This document shows positions 53,870-63,458 of a stretch of DNA of 64,000 bases, one piece after another. The notes beneath the pieces are model-generated. The model saw nothing but the letters and a program-made list of their open reading frames with translations, had not been told where the DNA came from and made no database searches. The translations under genes and the position numbers were made by a program. The stretch is from Methanothrix harundinacea 6Ac (lineage in GTDB: Archaea > Halobacteriota > Methanosarcinia > Methanotrichales > Methanotrichaceae). The stretch covers positions 1,550,001 through 1,614,000 of the forward strand of contig NC_017527.1 in the NCBI RefSeq assembly GCF_000235565.1, read 5' to 3'. Each line of letters begins with the position of its first letter. The first letter of the stretch is position 1.

Positions 53870-55659
53870 CTCACCACCTCCACCGCCCCGGCGGGGCATA
53901 TCGCGGCGCAGACCCCGCAGCCGGTGCAGAGGGCGTTGATCCTCGCGACCTTTCCGTCGAACTCGATGGCGGGGCAGCCGAACCTGACGCAGACCTGGCA
54001 GCCGCCGCACTTCTCGCTGTCGACGGCGAGCCGAGGCCGCCGGACTCCCGCCCTGATGGCGCTGATGACGCAGGGCCTCCTTGCCACCACCACCGAGAGG
54101 CCGGGATGGTCCCTCGCCCTCTCGAAGGTCGAGATGGTGGCCTCAAGGTCGTAGGGGTCGGCGGTCTCGACGAAGCCAGCGCCGAGAGAGCGGCAGATCT
54201 CCTCCAGGGAGAGGGGGGGCGAGGGGTCGCCGGCGGCCGTAGCCCCCGAGCCGGGATGGGGCTGGTGGCCGGTCATGGCGGTGATGGAGTTGTCGAGGAT
54301 CGCGACCGTCATCCGAGCCCCGTTGTAGGCGGCGTTGAGGAGCCCCGGAAGCCCCGCGTGGAGGAAGGTGGAGTCGCCGAGGACGGCGCATATCGGCCTC
54401 TCCTCGCCCCCGAACCTGATCCCCGCGCCGACGGTGATGCTCGCCCCCATGCAGAGGCAGGTGTCGACGGTCCCCATCCCGACCCCCATGGTGTAGCAGC
54501 CGATGTCGTTTGGAAAGATTGCATCCTTACCGAAGGCCTTGATCATGGCGTGGTAGGCGGCCCGGTGGCCGCATCCTGGACATAGAGCCGGGGGCCTCGG
54601 GGGGAGGATCGAGAGGGCCTCGGGGGCGAGGGCCGGCGCCTCCCTCCGCCGGAGGCCTACCATCCCGGCGATGGCGTTTCCGATGGTGAGGGGGTTGAGC
54701 TCGCCGACGCTCGGAACGTCCCCCGACCTCTTCCCCAGGATCTGGACGTCGGGGTTCCTCTCCTTGGCCACCATCTCGACGAACTCCTCGACGACCGGGT
54801 CCATCTCCTCGACGACCAGGACCCGGTCGACCTTCTCCAGAAAGTCTCCGACGACCTTCCTCGGGAGGGGGTAGGTCCCTATCCTCAGGAGGGAGAGGTC
54901 CGCCTCCATTCCAGCGATCGCCTCCTCGGCGTATAGCCCCGCGATCCCCGAGGCTATGACTCCGACCTCGCTTCTCATCTGTGCCCTGTTCCAGGCCTCC
55001 CCGGCGAGGGCAGCCTCGATCCCCGGCTGCTTGTCGAGGAGCTCGACGTGCAGCGGTCGCGCGTGGGCGGGGAGGGCGACCCTCCTCGCTGGGTCCTTAT
55101 CGAAGCTCAGCTCGGCCCTCCTCTCCCCCGGTGGGCCCACCTCCACGTCGGCCCTGGCGTGGGAGACCCTCGTCGTCGGCCTCAGCATCACGGGGACCCC
55201 GAACTCCTCCGAGAGGTCGAAGGCCCGGAGGGTCATATCCCTCGCCTCCTGGGGGTCGGCGGGGTCGAGGCAGGGGACCCGGGCGAACTGGGCGTATCGG
55301 CGAGAGTCCTGTTCGTTCTGGGAGGAGTGGCAGTAGGGGTCGTCGGCGACGCAGGCGACAAACCCGCCGCCGACCCCTAGGTAGGCTAGGGTCATGAAGG
55401 GGTCTGCGGCGACGTTGAGGCCGACGTGCTTCATGGTGACGGCAGATCGGGCACCGGTCCAGGAGGCGCCGATCGCCACCTCCATGGCCACCTTCTCGTT
55501 CACAGACCATTCGACGTGGATACCCAGCTCCTTGGCGAGGGGGGCGAGGTAGTCCACGATCTCGGAGGAGGGGGTCCCGGGGTAGCCGGAGACGACCCCG
55601 GCCCCCGCCTCCAGGATGCCCTTGGCGATGGCGACGTTTCCCAGCAGATATTCTCTCAA
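53866..55659 (-). CDS. iorA: Indolepyruvate:ferredoxin oxidoreductase alpha subunit
   Basis: 597 residues. The N-terminal pyrimidine domain has VVSGYPGTPSSEIVDYLAPL and EKVAMEVAIGASWTGARSAV; the TPP-binding half has CPGCGHRAAYHAMIKAFGKD, NDIGCYTMGVGMGTVDTCLC and VAILDNSITAMTGHQPHPGS; the C-terminus carries ferredoxin motifs CGGCQVCVRFGCP and CTGCGVCAAICPAGA for two [4Fe-4S] clusters. Length and order match IorA. Cytoplasmic. Upstream 55660-55862 shows no gene. Confidence 0.96.
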   Translation of the reverse strand: MREYLLGNVAIAKGILEAGAGVVSGYPGTPSSEIVDYLAPLAKELGIHVEWSVNEKVAMEVAIGASWTGARSAVTMKHVGLNVAADPFMTLAYLGVGGGFVACVADDPYCHSSQNEQDSRRYAQFARVPCLDPADPQEARDMTLRAFDLSEEFGVPVMLRPTTRVSHARADVEVGPPGERRAELSFDKDPARRVALPAHARPLHVELLDKQPGIEAALAGEAWNRAQMRSEVGVIASGIAGLYAEEAIAGMEADLSLLRIGTYPLPRKVVGDFLEKVDRVLVVEEMDPVVEEFVEMVAKERNPDVQILGKRSGDVPSVGELNPLTIGNAIAGMVGLRRREAPALAPEALSILPPRPPALCPGCGHRAAYHAMIKAFGKDAIFPNDIGCYTMGVGMGTVDTCLCMGASITVGAGIRFGGEERPICAVLGDSTFLHAGLPGLLNAAYNGARMTVAILDNSITAMTGHQPHPGSGATAAGDPSPPLSLEEICRSLGAGFVETADPYDLEATISTFERARDHPGLSVVVARRPCVISAIRAGVRRPRLAVDSEKCGGCQVCVRFGCPAIEFDGKVARINALCTGCGVCAAICPAGAVEVVR

Positions 55660-55862
55660 GATGAAGACCGTCCTTCTAGTTTTATCGTCCGCGAGGCGGA
55701 TAGATGGTGTTCGATATCGTCCGGGGAGGGGTGATCGCCCCTTCGATAAAGCCGTTTCGAGACCTTTTCGACGATCTTGTCGCCGACGGTCCGGGCCGAG
55801 GGAGCCGGACCAAAAGATTATTCGTCTGAAAGCTCCCAGGAGGTTGAGGAGGAATCTACTTG

Positions 55863-56084
55863 GTGAGATCTGTCAGCATGATCATCGCTCTGATGATGGC
55901 GGCGGCCCTCGTCGCCCTCTCCGGCTGCGCCGAGAGATCGACGGGACCGGAGGCTGGTGAAGACGCGAATATTGCAGGCACAGGGGACGGGCTCTCGAAC
56001 GAGACGGTGGAAGAAGCCTGCGAGGATGATTACACCAAGGTCACCGTCTGCCCCGCCGACGAGATAGAGCCGGATCTGGAATAA
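55863..56084 (+). CDS. Small lipoprotein
   Basis: 73 residues from GTG 55863: a signal segment SMIIALMMAAALVALSGCAE with lipobox LSGC, and a short acidic mature part containing two cysteines (EEACEDDYTKVTVCPADEIE) that could form a disulfide. GGAGGAAT eight bases upstream is a strong ribosome site. TTG at 55860 would add one residue. Role unknown. Confidence 0.68.
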   Translation: MRSVSMIIALMMAAALVALSGCAERSTGPEAGEDANIAGTGDGLSNETVEEACEDDYTKVTVCPADEIEPDLE

Positions 56085-56306
56085 GGGGGCTTCCGCCAGC
56101 GCGCGGATTCACCCCCTTCAGCCGGAGGGGTCGCGCCGAATTGAGGCCTAAGGTCCTTCATCGGTTCGGGCGGCCCGGCAAGATCGCCTTCCCTGGAAGC
56201 CCTCGCCCCGTCCGGGGATAGACCAGCTTATTTAATATCCGGTCCTGGAGGTCTAGAGAGGGTGGCGGACCGATGAAGCCGACCCTCTCAGGATGTGATC
56301 TTCGCT

Positions 56307-57119
56307 ATGAGATTCAATTCTCTGATATCAGCCTCTGCCCTCCTCATGGCGGCCCTAGCCGTCACCTCGGGGGCAGCCGCCGGGGCGAGCTCGTCGCACC
56401 CGACGATAGACCAGGACCGGGAGGTCCTCTTTCAGGTCTCGACGATCGACGCCCTCCTCCTGGCCGTCTACGACGGCGTCCTCTCCGTGGGCGTACTGAA
56501 GGAGAAGGGCGACTTCGGCATAGGGACCTTCGATAAGCTGGAAGGGGAGATGATCCTCCTCGACGGCATATGCTACCAGGTCAAGGAGGACGGATTCGCT
56601 TACGTCGTATCCGACGATCTGACGACCCCCTTCGCCTCCGTCACCTTCTTCGACCATGACGAGACGGTCCTGATCGAGGAGGCGGCAAACCTGACGGAGC
56701 TGGTAGGAATCCTGGAGGCCTCCCTCCCGTCGAAGAACGTCTTCTACGCCATCAGGATCGATGGGACCTTCCCCTACGTCAGGACGAGGTCCGTCCCCGC
56801 ACAGGAGAGGCCCTACCCCCTCCTCGTCGACGTCACCGCCAACCAGACGGTCTTCGAGTTTGAGAACGCCTCCGGGACCATCGTCGGGTTCTGGACCCCC
56901 CAGTTCGCGGCGGGGATAAACGTCCCCGGAAGCCACCTCCACTTCATCACCGATGATCGGAAGGCTGGGGGCCACATCCTCGACCTGCGGGTCGATGGCG
57001 TCGAAGTGGCCCTGGACGTGACGGCCAGCATATTGATGGCCCTCCCCGCAGAAGGAGACTTCTTCGATCTCGACCTCACCGGCGACCTCTCGGGGTACCT
57101 GGAGAAGGTGGAGAAGTAG
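56307..57119 (+). CDS. budA/alsD: Exported alpha-acetolactate decarboxylase
   Basis: 270 residues from ATG 56307. A signal peptide (SLISASALLMAALAVTSGAA) precedes the full enzyme: VLFQVSTIDALLLAVYDGVL, DFGIGTFDKLEGEMILLDGI, FYAIRIDGTFPYVRTRSVPA and the zinc-binding GSHLHFITDDRKAGGHILDL. The enzyme converts acetolactate to acetoin. Export is unusual, since its substrate is made inside the cell. TGTGATC six bases before the ATG is the ribosome site. Monocistronic. Confidence 0.9.
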   Translation: MRFNSLISASALLMAALAVTSGAAAGASSSHPTIDQDREVLFQVSTIDALLLAVYDGVLSVGVLKEKGDFGIGTFDKLEGEMILLDGICYQVKEDGFAYVVSDDLTTPFASVTFFDHDETVLIEEAANLTELVGILEASLPSKNVFYAIRIDGTFPYVRTRSVPAQERPYPLLVDVTANQTVFEFENASGTIVGFWTPQFAAGINVPGSHLHFITDDRKAGGHILDLRVDGVEVALDVTASILMALPAEGDFFDLDLTGDLSGYLEKVEK

Positions 57120-57369
57120 AGCTACAACGATCGAAGAGCACGACCGACTAAAATCAGGGGAGACATGGAGCGGCGGCAGCCGCCTCTCCTCGGTCAAATT
57201 GGATCTGAGCCTTCTTCAGCAACGAGCTAGGACGCCTAAATGATTTTTTTTAAATTTATTTTATTTAAAACAACCAGAAAGTTTATTTACAGTAACTCTC
57301 TATAATAACTTTGATGGATCAGACTGAGGCCTGTCCATCAGTTAGGTAAATTAATGTGGGTGGTAAAAG
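57120..57369 (+). promoter_or_regulatory. AT-rich promoter of the HhH-headed protein
   Basis: A markedly AT-rich block (57239-57320) contains TTTAAATTTATTTTATTTAA and, nearer the gene, CTATAATAAC at 57299-57308, a TATA-like element. GGGTGGT lies just before ATG 57370 as the ribosome site. Confidence 0.5.
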
Positions 57370-59310
57370 ATGGCCCAGAAGAAACAATCAGCAAAGATAG
57401 ACCCTAAAACGGTCTCTGAAGGCACGTCCAAGAAGGTCCTCTCTTTTCTCAATGCCGCCAGATCCGCAGAGGAGATCGCCACTGCGATTGAGATTGAAGG
57501 CGAACGTGATATCGGAATTAAGATCGCCGAGAGCCTCCTGGACAGGCGGGCGCGGCTCGGAGGATTCCAGAGCCTCGACCAGGTTGCGGCGACGCCACAG
57601 GTCGGAGAGGCGCGCTTTAGCCAAATTGTAAAGACCCTGGAAGGGAGGAAAGAGACTTCCACCACATATGTGATCGAAGGACAGGTAAAAACGGCGGAGA
57701 AGATCGATTTCGCCAGTGAAAAGCTGGCCGTTCATGCCATAATAAATGGCATAGACGTGGCCAGCGCCGAGGTTGACAAGAACGGGAGATATAAGGTCAC
57801 CTTCGAATATGGAGACGAAGCCCCGACCGCAAAGTTGCGCATTTTGCCTGCGCGAATACCTCTTCTGTCATCCAAGAGCCTAGCCCTCAGCAAAACGGTC
57901 AGCTTTGCTCGCTATAATAGAGACGGACAGATTTACAGGGCTTCTACAGACCTCCATCTGCCTCCAGGGTATGTGAGGCTCTGGGGGAAAGTGACCAAGA
58001 CATACCACATGCACGGGGTCGTTTGGGCCACTACTTTTTGGGGCGGCTCTCCCATCTCGGTGGAGCCGCTGCCGGCTGCCAAAATCGAGTTCTATGAAGT
58101 TGACACGCCCCTTTTCTGGATCGCTGGCACCGAGCCGCCCCTGACAGAAGGATACCTCGGCTATGCCTATACCGCGCCTGACGGGAGCTACGACTTCTCC
58201 TTCAGCTTCAGCTACACCACAAGCGGCCTCTGGACCTGGCTCTTCACCGACAGGGTCCCCGACATACGGGCCCGTATCTCGCAGTTTGTGGACGGTTCTT
58301 GGACGGAGGTCTATGAGGGGCCCGTCGACTGGGAGATCGTCGAAGACTTCCACCGGGACTACTTCGTGCCGAAGGAGTATGTCATACCCGTCCCACCCGG
58401 GGGTGTGAAGCCGGATGAGGGTTTCAGGTTCATCAGCCTCGGCCTTCTCCCGATTGATACGACTCGAATTCAGCTGGGCTACGCTACCTCCCAATTGGAC
58501 GATCCCATCACCGTTTCCCACCAGCCCTTCTGTGATACGCTCCGGATCTTCGGGCTTTTCGCCGAGGCGCCGCCCATAGCCACATATAAGGTGCAGATAG
58601 CCGCCGCCGATGAGGATAGCGTCATCGGGACCTGGCAGGACGTCACCGACCCGCTGCACAACCGCAAGTGGAATGATGCTTCGCAGAAATGGGAGTTTAA
58701 GGTGCTCGGTCCCGACCCGGCGACGGGCCGGTATAAGAACGTCGATACCGAGCCTGAGGCTGATTGGCACGAGCATGCCCTGAAAGTAACGTGGAAGAGC
58801 AGGAACGTAGCTGACGGATACTATGCCCTCCGCATCGTCGGTTATGACGCAGCCGATGCCAAGGTTGGCACCTTCCAGATGCCGATAATCAGGGTAGACA
58901 ACAGCCTGCCTGAGATCAATCTGGAGGCCATAGGCAACTCGGCGGGAGAGCTGACGGATTGTGGAGTTCTCGAGTTGAAAGCTGACCGTAAGATCAGGTT
59001 CGAGATAACCGCGTATGATCCGGAAAAACATGTAAAGAGATACTCGCTAATCTGGACACGCGGCAAATACGGCCAGCCAGCCAGCACGACTCCTCCGCTG
59101 GGGGGGTGGATTGAAAGTCCTGGCTCCGTCCCCGGGTGGGAAGGCTGTAAAGACCTGGAGGTGGAACTTATCCCCGATCCGTCATCATGCTCGGAAATGT
59201 CTTACAACGTTGAGCTTCGCGTCCGGGGTCTATCAACAGATGGCTATTCCGCAGAGCCCCTTTCCCAATGGCAAAGGCGGGAAAGCAATCTTGTTGTCAA
59301 GGAGCCCTAA
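57370..59310 (+). CDS. Large HhH-headed beta-rich protein, unknown function
   Basis: 646 residues without a signal peptide. Residues about 22-90 form a helix-hairpin-helix-like unit: VLSFLNAARSAEEIATAIEI, then IAESLLDRRARLGGFQSLDQ and VAATPQVGEARFSQIVKTL. Then comes a segment like a carboxypeptidase-regulatory/transthyretin strand set (EGQVKTAEKI... NGRYKVTFEYGD), an aromatic-rich central region (SYDFSFSFSYTTSGLWTWLF) and Ig/FN3-like C-terminal domains (YYALRIVGYDAADAKVGTFQ). Similar HhH heads are found on bacterial and archaeal proteins of unknown or cargo-like role. Lower GC than neighbours, own promoter and terminator: possibly acquired. Confidence 0.78.
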   Translation: MAQKKQSAKIDPKTVSEGTSKKVLSFLNAARSAEEIATAIEIEGERDIGIKIAESLLDRRARLGGFQSLDQVAATPQVGEARFSQIVKTLEGRKETSTTYVIEGQVKTAEKIDFASEKLAVHAIINGIDVASAEVDKNGRYKVTFEYGDEAPTAKLRILPARIPLLSSKSLALSKTVSFARYNRDGQIYRASTDLHLPPGYVRLWGKVTKTYHMHGVVWATTFWGGSPISVEPLPAAKIEFYEVDTPLFWIAGTEPPLTEGYLGYAYTAPDGSYDFSFSFSYTTSGLWTWLFTDRVPDIRARISQFVDGSWTEVYEGPVDWEIVEDFHRDYFVPKEYVIPVPPGGVKPDEGFRFISLGLLPIDTTRIQLGYATSQLDDPITVSHQPFCDTLRIFGLFAEAPPIATYKVQIAAADEDSVIGTWQDVTDPLHNRKWNDASQKWEFKVLGPDPATGRYKNVDTEPEADWHEHALKVTWKSRNVADGYYALRIVGYDAADAKVGTFQMPIIRVDNSLPEINLEAIGNSAGELTDCGVLELKADRKIRFEITAYDPEKHVKRYSLIWTRGKYGQPASTTPPLGGWIESPGSVPGWEGCKDLEVELIPDPSSCSEMSYNVELRVRGLSTDGYSAEPLSQWQRRESNLVVKEP

Positions 59311-59336
59311 TACTTAGGCATGTACATATTTTTGTA

Positions 59337-59378
59337 GAGTGCCCCGCAGCTCGGCCGCGGGGTGCTCCGCAATTTTTA
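59337..59378 (+). terminator. Terminator of the HhH-headed gene
   Basis: GAGTGCCCCGC and GCGGGGTGCTC pair over eleven bases (two G-T pairs) around the loop AGCTCGGCC (59337-59367), then CGCAATTTTTAAT supplies a T run. It lies 26 bases after the stop codon. Confidence 0.7.
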
Positions 59379-59431
59379 ATCAGATAGTTTAGCATCCAGC
59401 ACAATTAGAAAAATATTTGGAGCTAGGATTC

Positions 59432-60739
59432 TCAGACGCCCTCCAGCTTCCTCTCGACGAGCCTCTTTCTCACCGACTCGGCGTGGGCGTCGAGCCCCTC
59501 CGCCTCGGCGAGGATGGTGATTGCGTCCTTCAGGAGACTGAGCCCCTCCTTCGAGATCTTCTGGACGGTGATCTTCTTTACGAAGGCGTCGACGTTGAGG
59601 CCGGAGAAGGCCCTCGCGTACCCCGAGGTCGGGAGGACGTGGTTGGTGCCGCTGGCGTAGTCTCCGGCGGCGACCGGCGTGTACGGCCCGAGAAATACGC
59701 TTCCCGCGTTCCTGATCTCGCCGAGGACGGTCATGGGGTCTCTTACTATGATCTCCAGGTGCTCGGGGGCGAAGCTGTTTGAGAAGCTGATGGCCTCCTC
59801 CATCGACCCCGCCACGAGGATCGCAGCCTTCTCCAGGCTCTCTTTGACGATCTCCCACCGGGCCGTCTCTTTTGCCTGCTTCTCCACCTCGGCCCTGGTG
59901 GCTATGGCCAGATCCTCGTCGTCGGTGACCAGAACCGATATCGACTGGGGGTCGTGCTCCGCCTGGGCGATCATGTCCGAAGCCAAAACCTCGGGCTCTG
60001 CCGTATAGTCGGCGATGATGAGAACCTCACTGGGGCCCGCGGGCATATCGATCTCGACGGTGGACCGGAGGAGGAGCTTGGCGGCGGTGACGTAGATGTT
60101 CCCCGGCCCCACGATCTTCTGGACCGGCCGGATCGACTCCGTCCCGAAAGCCATCGCCGCCACCGCCTGGACCCCTCCGACCCGGTAGATCTCGTCGGCT
60201 CCCGCCATCTCGGCTGCGACGAGGGTGATGGGGTTCACCTTCCCCTCCTTCCCCGGCGGGGTGCAGACGATGACCCTCTCGACGCCGGCGACCTTCGCCG
60301 GGACGACGGTCATCAGGGCGGAGCTGGGGTAGGCGGCCCGGCCGCCGGGGACGTAGGCCCCGACGGAGTCGAGGGGGACCACCATCTGGCCGGCCATAAC
60401 CCCCGGGGAGGTCTCGGTCATCCATAGGTCCCGGTCGAGCTCCTGGTGGTGGAAGGCGGCGATGTTCTCCAGGGCGATCTCCAGGGCCTTCTTCAGCTTC
60501 TCCGGCACCTGGTCACCAGCCTTCTCTATCTCGTCTTTGCCGACCCGGACCTTCCCTATCCGGACGCCGTCGAACCTCTCGGTCAGGTCGGCGAGGGCCC
60601 TGTCCCCCCGCTCCTGGACCTCGTTCACTATCTCCACCACCGCGGGCATCACCGACTGGACGTCCACGCCCCTCGATAGAAGGCCTTTCGCCTCCTCATC
60701 GACCAGTTCGCTCATCTTCTTGAATAACAACGCCGACAA
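59432..60739 (-). CDS. hisD: Histidinol dehydrogenase
   Basis: 435 residues. Signatures are GGRAAYPSSALMTVVPAKVA, DEIYRVGGVQAVAAMAFGTE, VGPGNIYVTAAKLLL, DMPAGPSEVLIIADYTAEP, LIASDM-type AQAEHDPQSISVLVTDD, FAPEHLEIIV and SGTNHVLPTSGYARAFSGLN. These hold the zinc ligands and catalytic Glu/His. It performs the last two oxidations to histidine with NAD+. Met9 at 60715 is an alternative start. No other his gene is adjacent; it follows the DNA ligase by 21 bases on the same strand. Confidence 0.95.
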   Translation of the reverse strand: MSALLFKKMSELVDEEAKGLLSRGVDVQSVMPAVVEIVNEVQERGDRALADLTERFDGVRIGKVRVGKDEIEKAGDQVPEKLKKALEIALENIAAFHHQELDRDLWMTETSPGVMAGQMVVPLDSVGAYVPGGRAAYPSSALMTVVPAKVAGVERVIVCTPPGKEGKVNPITLVAAEMAGADEIYRVGGVQAVAAMAFGTESIRPVQKIVGPGNIYVTAAKLLLRSTVEIDMPAGPSEVLIIADYTAEPEVLASDMIAQAEHDPQSISVLVTDDEDLAIATRAEVEKQAKETARWEIVKESLEKAAILVAGSMEEAISFSNSFAPEHLEIIVRDPMTVLGEIRNAGSVFLGPYTPVAAGDYASGTNHVLPTSGYARAFSGLNVDAFVKKITVQKISKEGLSLLKDAITILAEAEGLDAHAESVRKRLVERKLEGV

Positions 60740-60760
60740 CTCCCTAATCTATCCTACAAA

Positions 60761-62443
60761 TCAGCCCGACGATCTGCCGTTCCTACCCCGCTGGGTGGCG
60801 TAAAGGCCGGCCACCCGGTCGAGGGTGTCCGCCTCCTCCACGGCCTTGTCGTCCCTGATCCGGACGAGCCTGGGGAACCGGAGGGCGTAGCCGGAGGAGT
60901 AGCTCTTGCTCTTCTGGATCTCCTCGAAGGCCACCTCGAAGACCACCTCGGGCTTCACCTCCACCTCCATCCCCTCTCCGGCGACGAGGACGAGGTCGCG
61001 GAAGAGCTCCGTCAGCTCGGCGAGCATTTCGTCGGTGATCCCCGTCGCCACCCACCCCACGTCCTCGAGGCGGCCGGTCTCCGGGTCCGGGGATGCCAGC
61101 CGGTAGGAGCCGAAGAAGGTCGCCCTCCTCCCCTCCCCCCACCGGGCTCCGATGACGACGAGGTCGAGGGTCTCCATCACCGGCTTTATCTTCAGCCAGT
61201 TCTTACCCCTCTTACCGGGGGCGTAGGGGGACTCGGGGCTCTTCAGCATGACGCCCTCGTGGCCTTCTGCAATCGCCTCCTCGTAGATCCCGGCCACCTC
61301 CTCGGGATCGTCGGTCACCTTTTGGCCTGCTAGGATCTTTTCGTCCGCCACCGACTCCAGAAGCCTTCTCCTCTCCCGGAGGGGCTCGTCGATGAGGACC
61401 CGGCCGTTGAGATAGATGAGATCGAAGAGCATCAGCTCCAGGGGGATCCTCTTCGCCGCCCCCTCGACCCTGTACTTCCTCCGGAACCGCTTCAGGATCT
61501 CCTGGAAGGGCAGGGGCCTTCCGTCCTCGCCCCGGGCCACCGCCTCCCCGTCGAGGATGGCGGCCTCCGCCCGGACCCCCTCTTTTACGAAGGATACGAT
61601 CTCGGGGAGGGAGCGGGTCACCCTCTCCAGCCGGCGGGAGAAGATCTCCACCTCCTCTCCCCTCTTGTGGATCTGGACCCGGGACCCGTCGTACTTCACC
61701 TCGACGGCCGCCGTCCCCATCTCCGCCACCGACCCTGCGATCCCGGACCCGAGCTGGGCGAGCATCATCTTTATGGGTCGACCGATCTCGATCGTCAGCT
61801 CCTGGAGCCGACCCTCCTTCGCCTGCCGGGCTACTAGGCCGAGGTCGCTGGTGAAGTTGTACCCCCGCTCCACCTCCTCCGGCGATATTCCGAAGGCCTT
61901 GGCGACGGCGTCCCGGACGATCCCCTCGCCGACCCCGATCCTCATATCCTCCAGGGCGAGCCTCGCCATGTACCTCGCCTCCGTCGCCCCGGCCTCGCTG
62001 AAGAGGTATCGGAGGTGCTTCATCTTGGCGGTCTGGCTCCTCCGCCCCGATGCCCGGGCGATGAGGAGGAACCGGGAATGGACCTCGAGGATCGTGAGCC
62101 TCTCCCCCTCCAGGAAGGTCGAGAGGGTGGAGGACCTCCCCTTCTTCGCCAGCTCCGCCGCCACCGCCCCCACGTCTCCCGTCCTCCGGAGGAGCTCCTG
62201 GACCTCGGAGGGGGCCGCCCCGAAGGCCTTGGAGAGGGCGTCGTAGAGGGTGCTCGGTCCCACCCCCAGGAGAAGGTCGGAGCTCGCCGGGAAGGGGGAC
62301 CCCATCACAAAAGAGGGGACGACCGAGAGCTCCTCCTCTTCCAGATCCCGGAGGAAGGAGGCGAGGAGGTCGGCCTTCTCGATGGAGCCGCCGATCTCCT
62401 CGATCCTCGCGCAGAGCTCTGCGAAGCTTTCGAAGCTGGTCAT
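60761..62443 (-). CDS. lig: ATP-dependent DNA ligase
   Basis: 560 residues. An N-terminal helical DNA-binding domain (MTSFESFAELCARIEEIGGS) precedes the nucleotidyltransferase core: motif I EVKYDGSRVQIHKRGEEVEI with the adenylated lysine, motif III PLELMLFDLIYLNG, motif IV EGVMLKSPESPYAPGKRG and motif V NWLKIKPVMETLDLVVIGA. The OB domain ends with GYALRFPRLVRIRDDKAVEE. This is the standard archaeal replicative and repair ligase, of normal length. It sits between hom and hisD in the same direction. Confidence 0.95.
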   Translation of the reverse strand: MTSFESFAELCARIEEIGGSIEKADLLASFLRDLEEEELSVVPSFVMGSPFPASSDLLLGVGPSTLYDALSKAFGAAPSEVQELLRRTGDVGAVAAELAKKGRSSTLSTFLEGERLTILEVHSRFLLIARASGRRSQTAKMKHLRYLFSEAGATEARYMARLALEDMRIGVGEGIVRDAVAKAFGISPEEVERGYNFTSDLGLVARQAKEGRLQELTIEIGRPIKMMLAQLGSGIAGSVAEMGTAAVEVKYDGSRVQIHKRGEEVEIFSRRLERVTRSLPEIVSFVKEGVRAEAAILDGEAVARGEDGRPLPFQEILKRFRRKYRVEGAAKRIPLELMLFDLIYLNGRVLIDEPLRERRRLLESVADEKILAGQKVTDDPEEVAGIYEEAIAEGHEGVMLKSPESPYAPGKRGKNWLKIKPVMETLDLVVIGARWGEGRRATFFGSYRLASPDPETGRLEDVGWVATGITDEMLAELTELFRDLVLVAGEGMEVEVKPEVVFEVAFEEIQKSKSYSSGYALRFPRLVRIRDDKAVEEADTLDRVAGLYATQRGRNGRSSG

Positions 62444-62455
62444 GATTCCGGGTCT

Positions 62456-63458
62456 TCAGCCGTCTACCTGCCTTGAGGTGTAGATGCTGACGATGTCAGA
62501 GACAATGGCGCTGGCGGTCTCTATGGAGCCGGCGCCAAGGCCGGTGACGGTGATCGTCCCGGAGAGGTCGGTCTCGATGGAGGCGACGTTGAGGGTCCCG
62601 CCGACGGCGAGGGGGCTCCTCCGGGGGACGAGCATCGGCTTCACCGTCAGGGCCGGTACCTCGCCTATCAGCTTTACGAGGTAGCCCCTCTCCCAGGCGA
62701 GGTTGAGGGCCTCGGGGGTTATCCCCCTCGATCCCGGTGACGGAGACGTCCTCGTACTTCGCTCCCATCCCGAAGATGGAGTTTGCGAGGATGACGACCT
62801 TCCCGGCGGTATCTATCCCGTCGACGTCGTAGGCGGGGTCCGCCTCGGCGATCCCCAGCTCCTGGGCCTCGGTGAGGGCGTAGCTGTAGGTGTACTTCTC
62901 CTCCATCATCCTCGTCAGAATGTAGTTGCAGGTGCCGTTGAAGATCCCCCGAATGCTGAGGATCTCATTTCCGACCAGGTTCTTCTCGATGAGGCTGATT
63001 AAGGGCATCGTCCCGCCGACGGTCGCCTCGTACTTGAGCATCAAGCCGTTCTCCCGGGCCAGGTCCCTCAGATGGTTGAAGCCGACGACCAGAGGCCCCT
63101 TGTTCGAGGTGACGACGTGCTTTCCGAGCTTCAGGGCCTCCTCGATGTGGCCGAGGCCGGGCTGGCCGTGGACGATGTTGGTGGGGGTCACCTCCACCAC
63201 CAGGTCGGAGTCGATCTCCTGGATCGCCTCCTTCCCGATGATCCCGAGGTTTGCGATCCCCTCCAGGGTTTTGGCGCCGTGGAGCCTGGAGGGGTCGATC
63301 CCGTCGCCGTCGAAGAGGGTCCCCTTGATGTCGGTGACCGAGACGACCCGGAGGTCCAGCCCCATGCTCCTCAAAAGCTCCCTCTTCCTCCTCACCACCT
63401 CCAGAACGCCGTGGCCGACGATCCCAAACCCCACCAGAGAAATCCTCACCTCTCTCAT
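62456..63458 (-). CDS. hom: Homoserine dehydrogenase (frameshifted)
   Basis: NAD(P)-binding start REVRISLVGFGIVGHGVLEV, then VVEVTPTNIVHGQPGLGHIE, GKHVVTSNKGPLVVGF, KYEATVGGTMPLISLIEKNL, SIRGIFNGTCNYILTRMMEE and EAQELGIAEADPAYDVDGID with TAGKVVILANSIFG are all family signatures. After DVSVTGIEG the frame turns to arginine-rich noise. Removing one G from the G5 run (plus-strand C5 at 62723-62727) gives VTGIEGITPEALNLAWERGY, then KPMLVPRRSPLAVGGTLNVA and a normal end SIYTSRQVDG at 62456. It reduces aspartate semialdehyde to homoserine for Thr and Met. It overlaps the ACT gene (ATGA). Confidence 0.9.
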
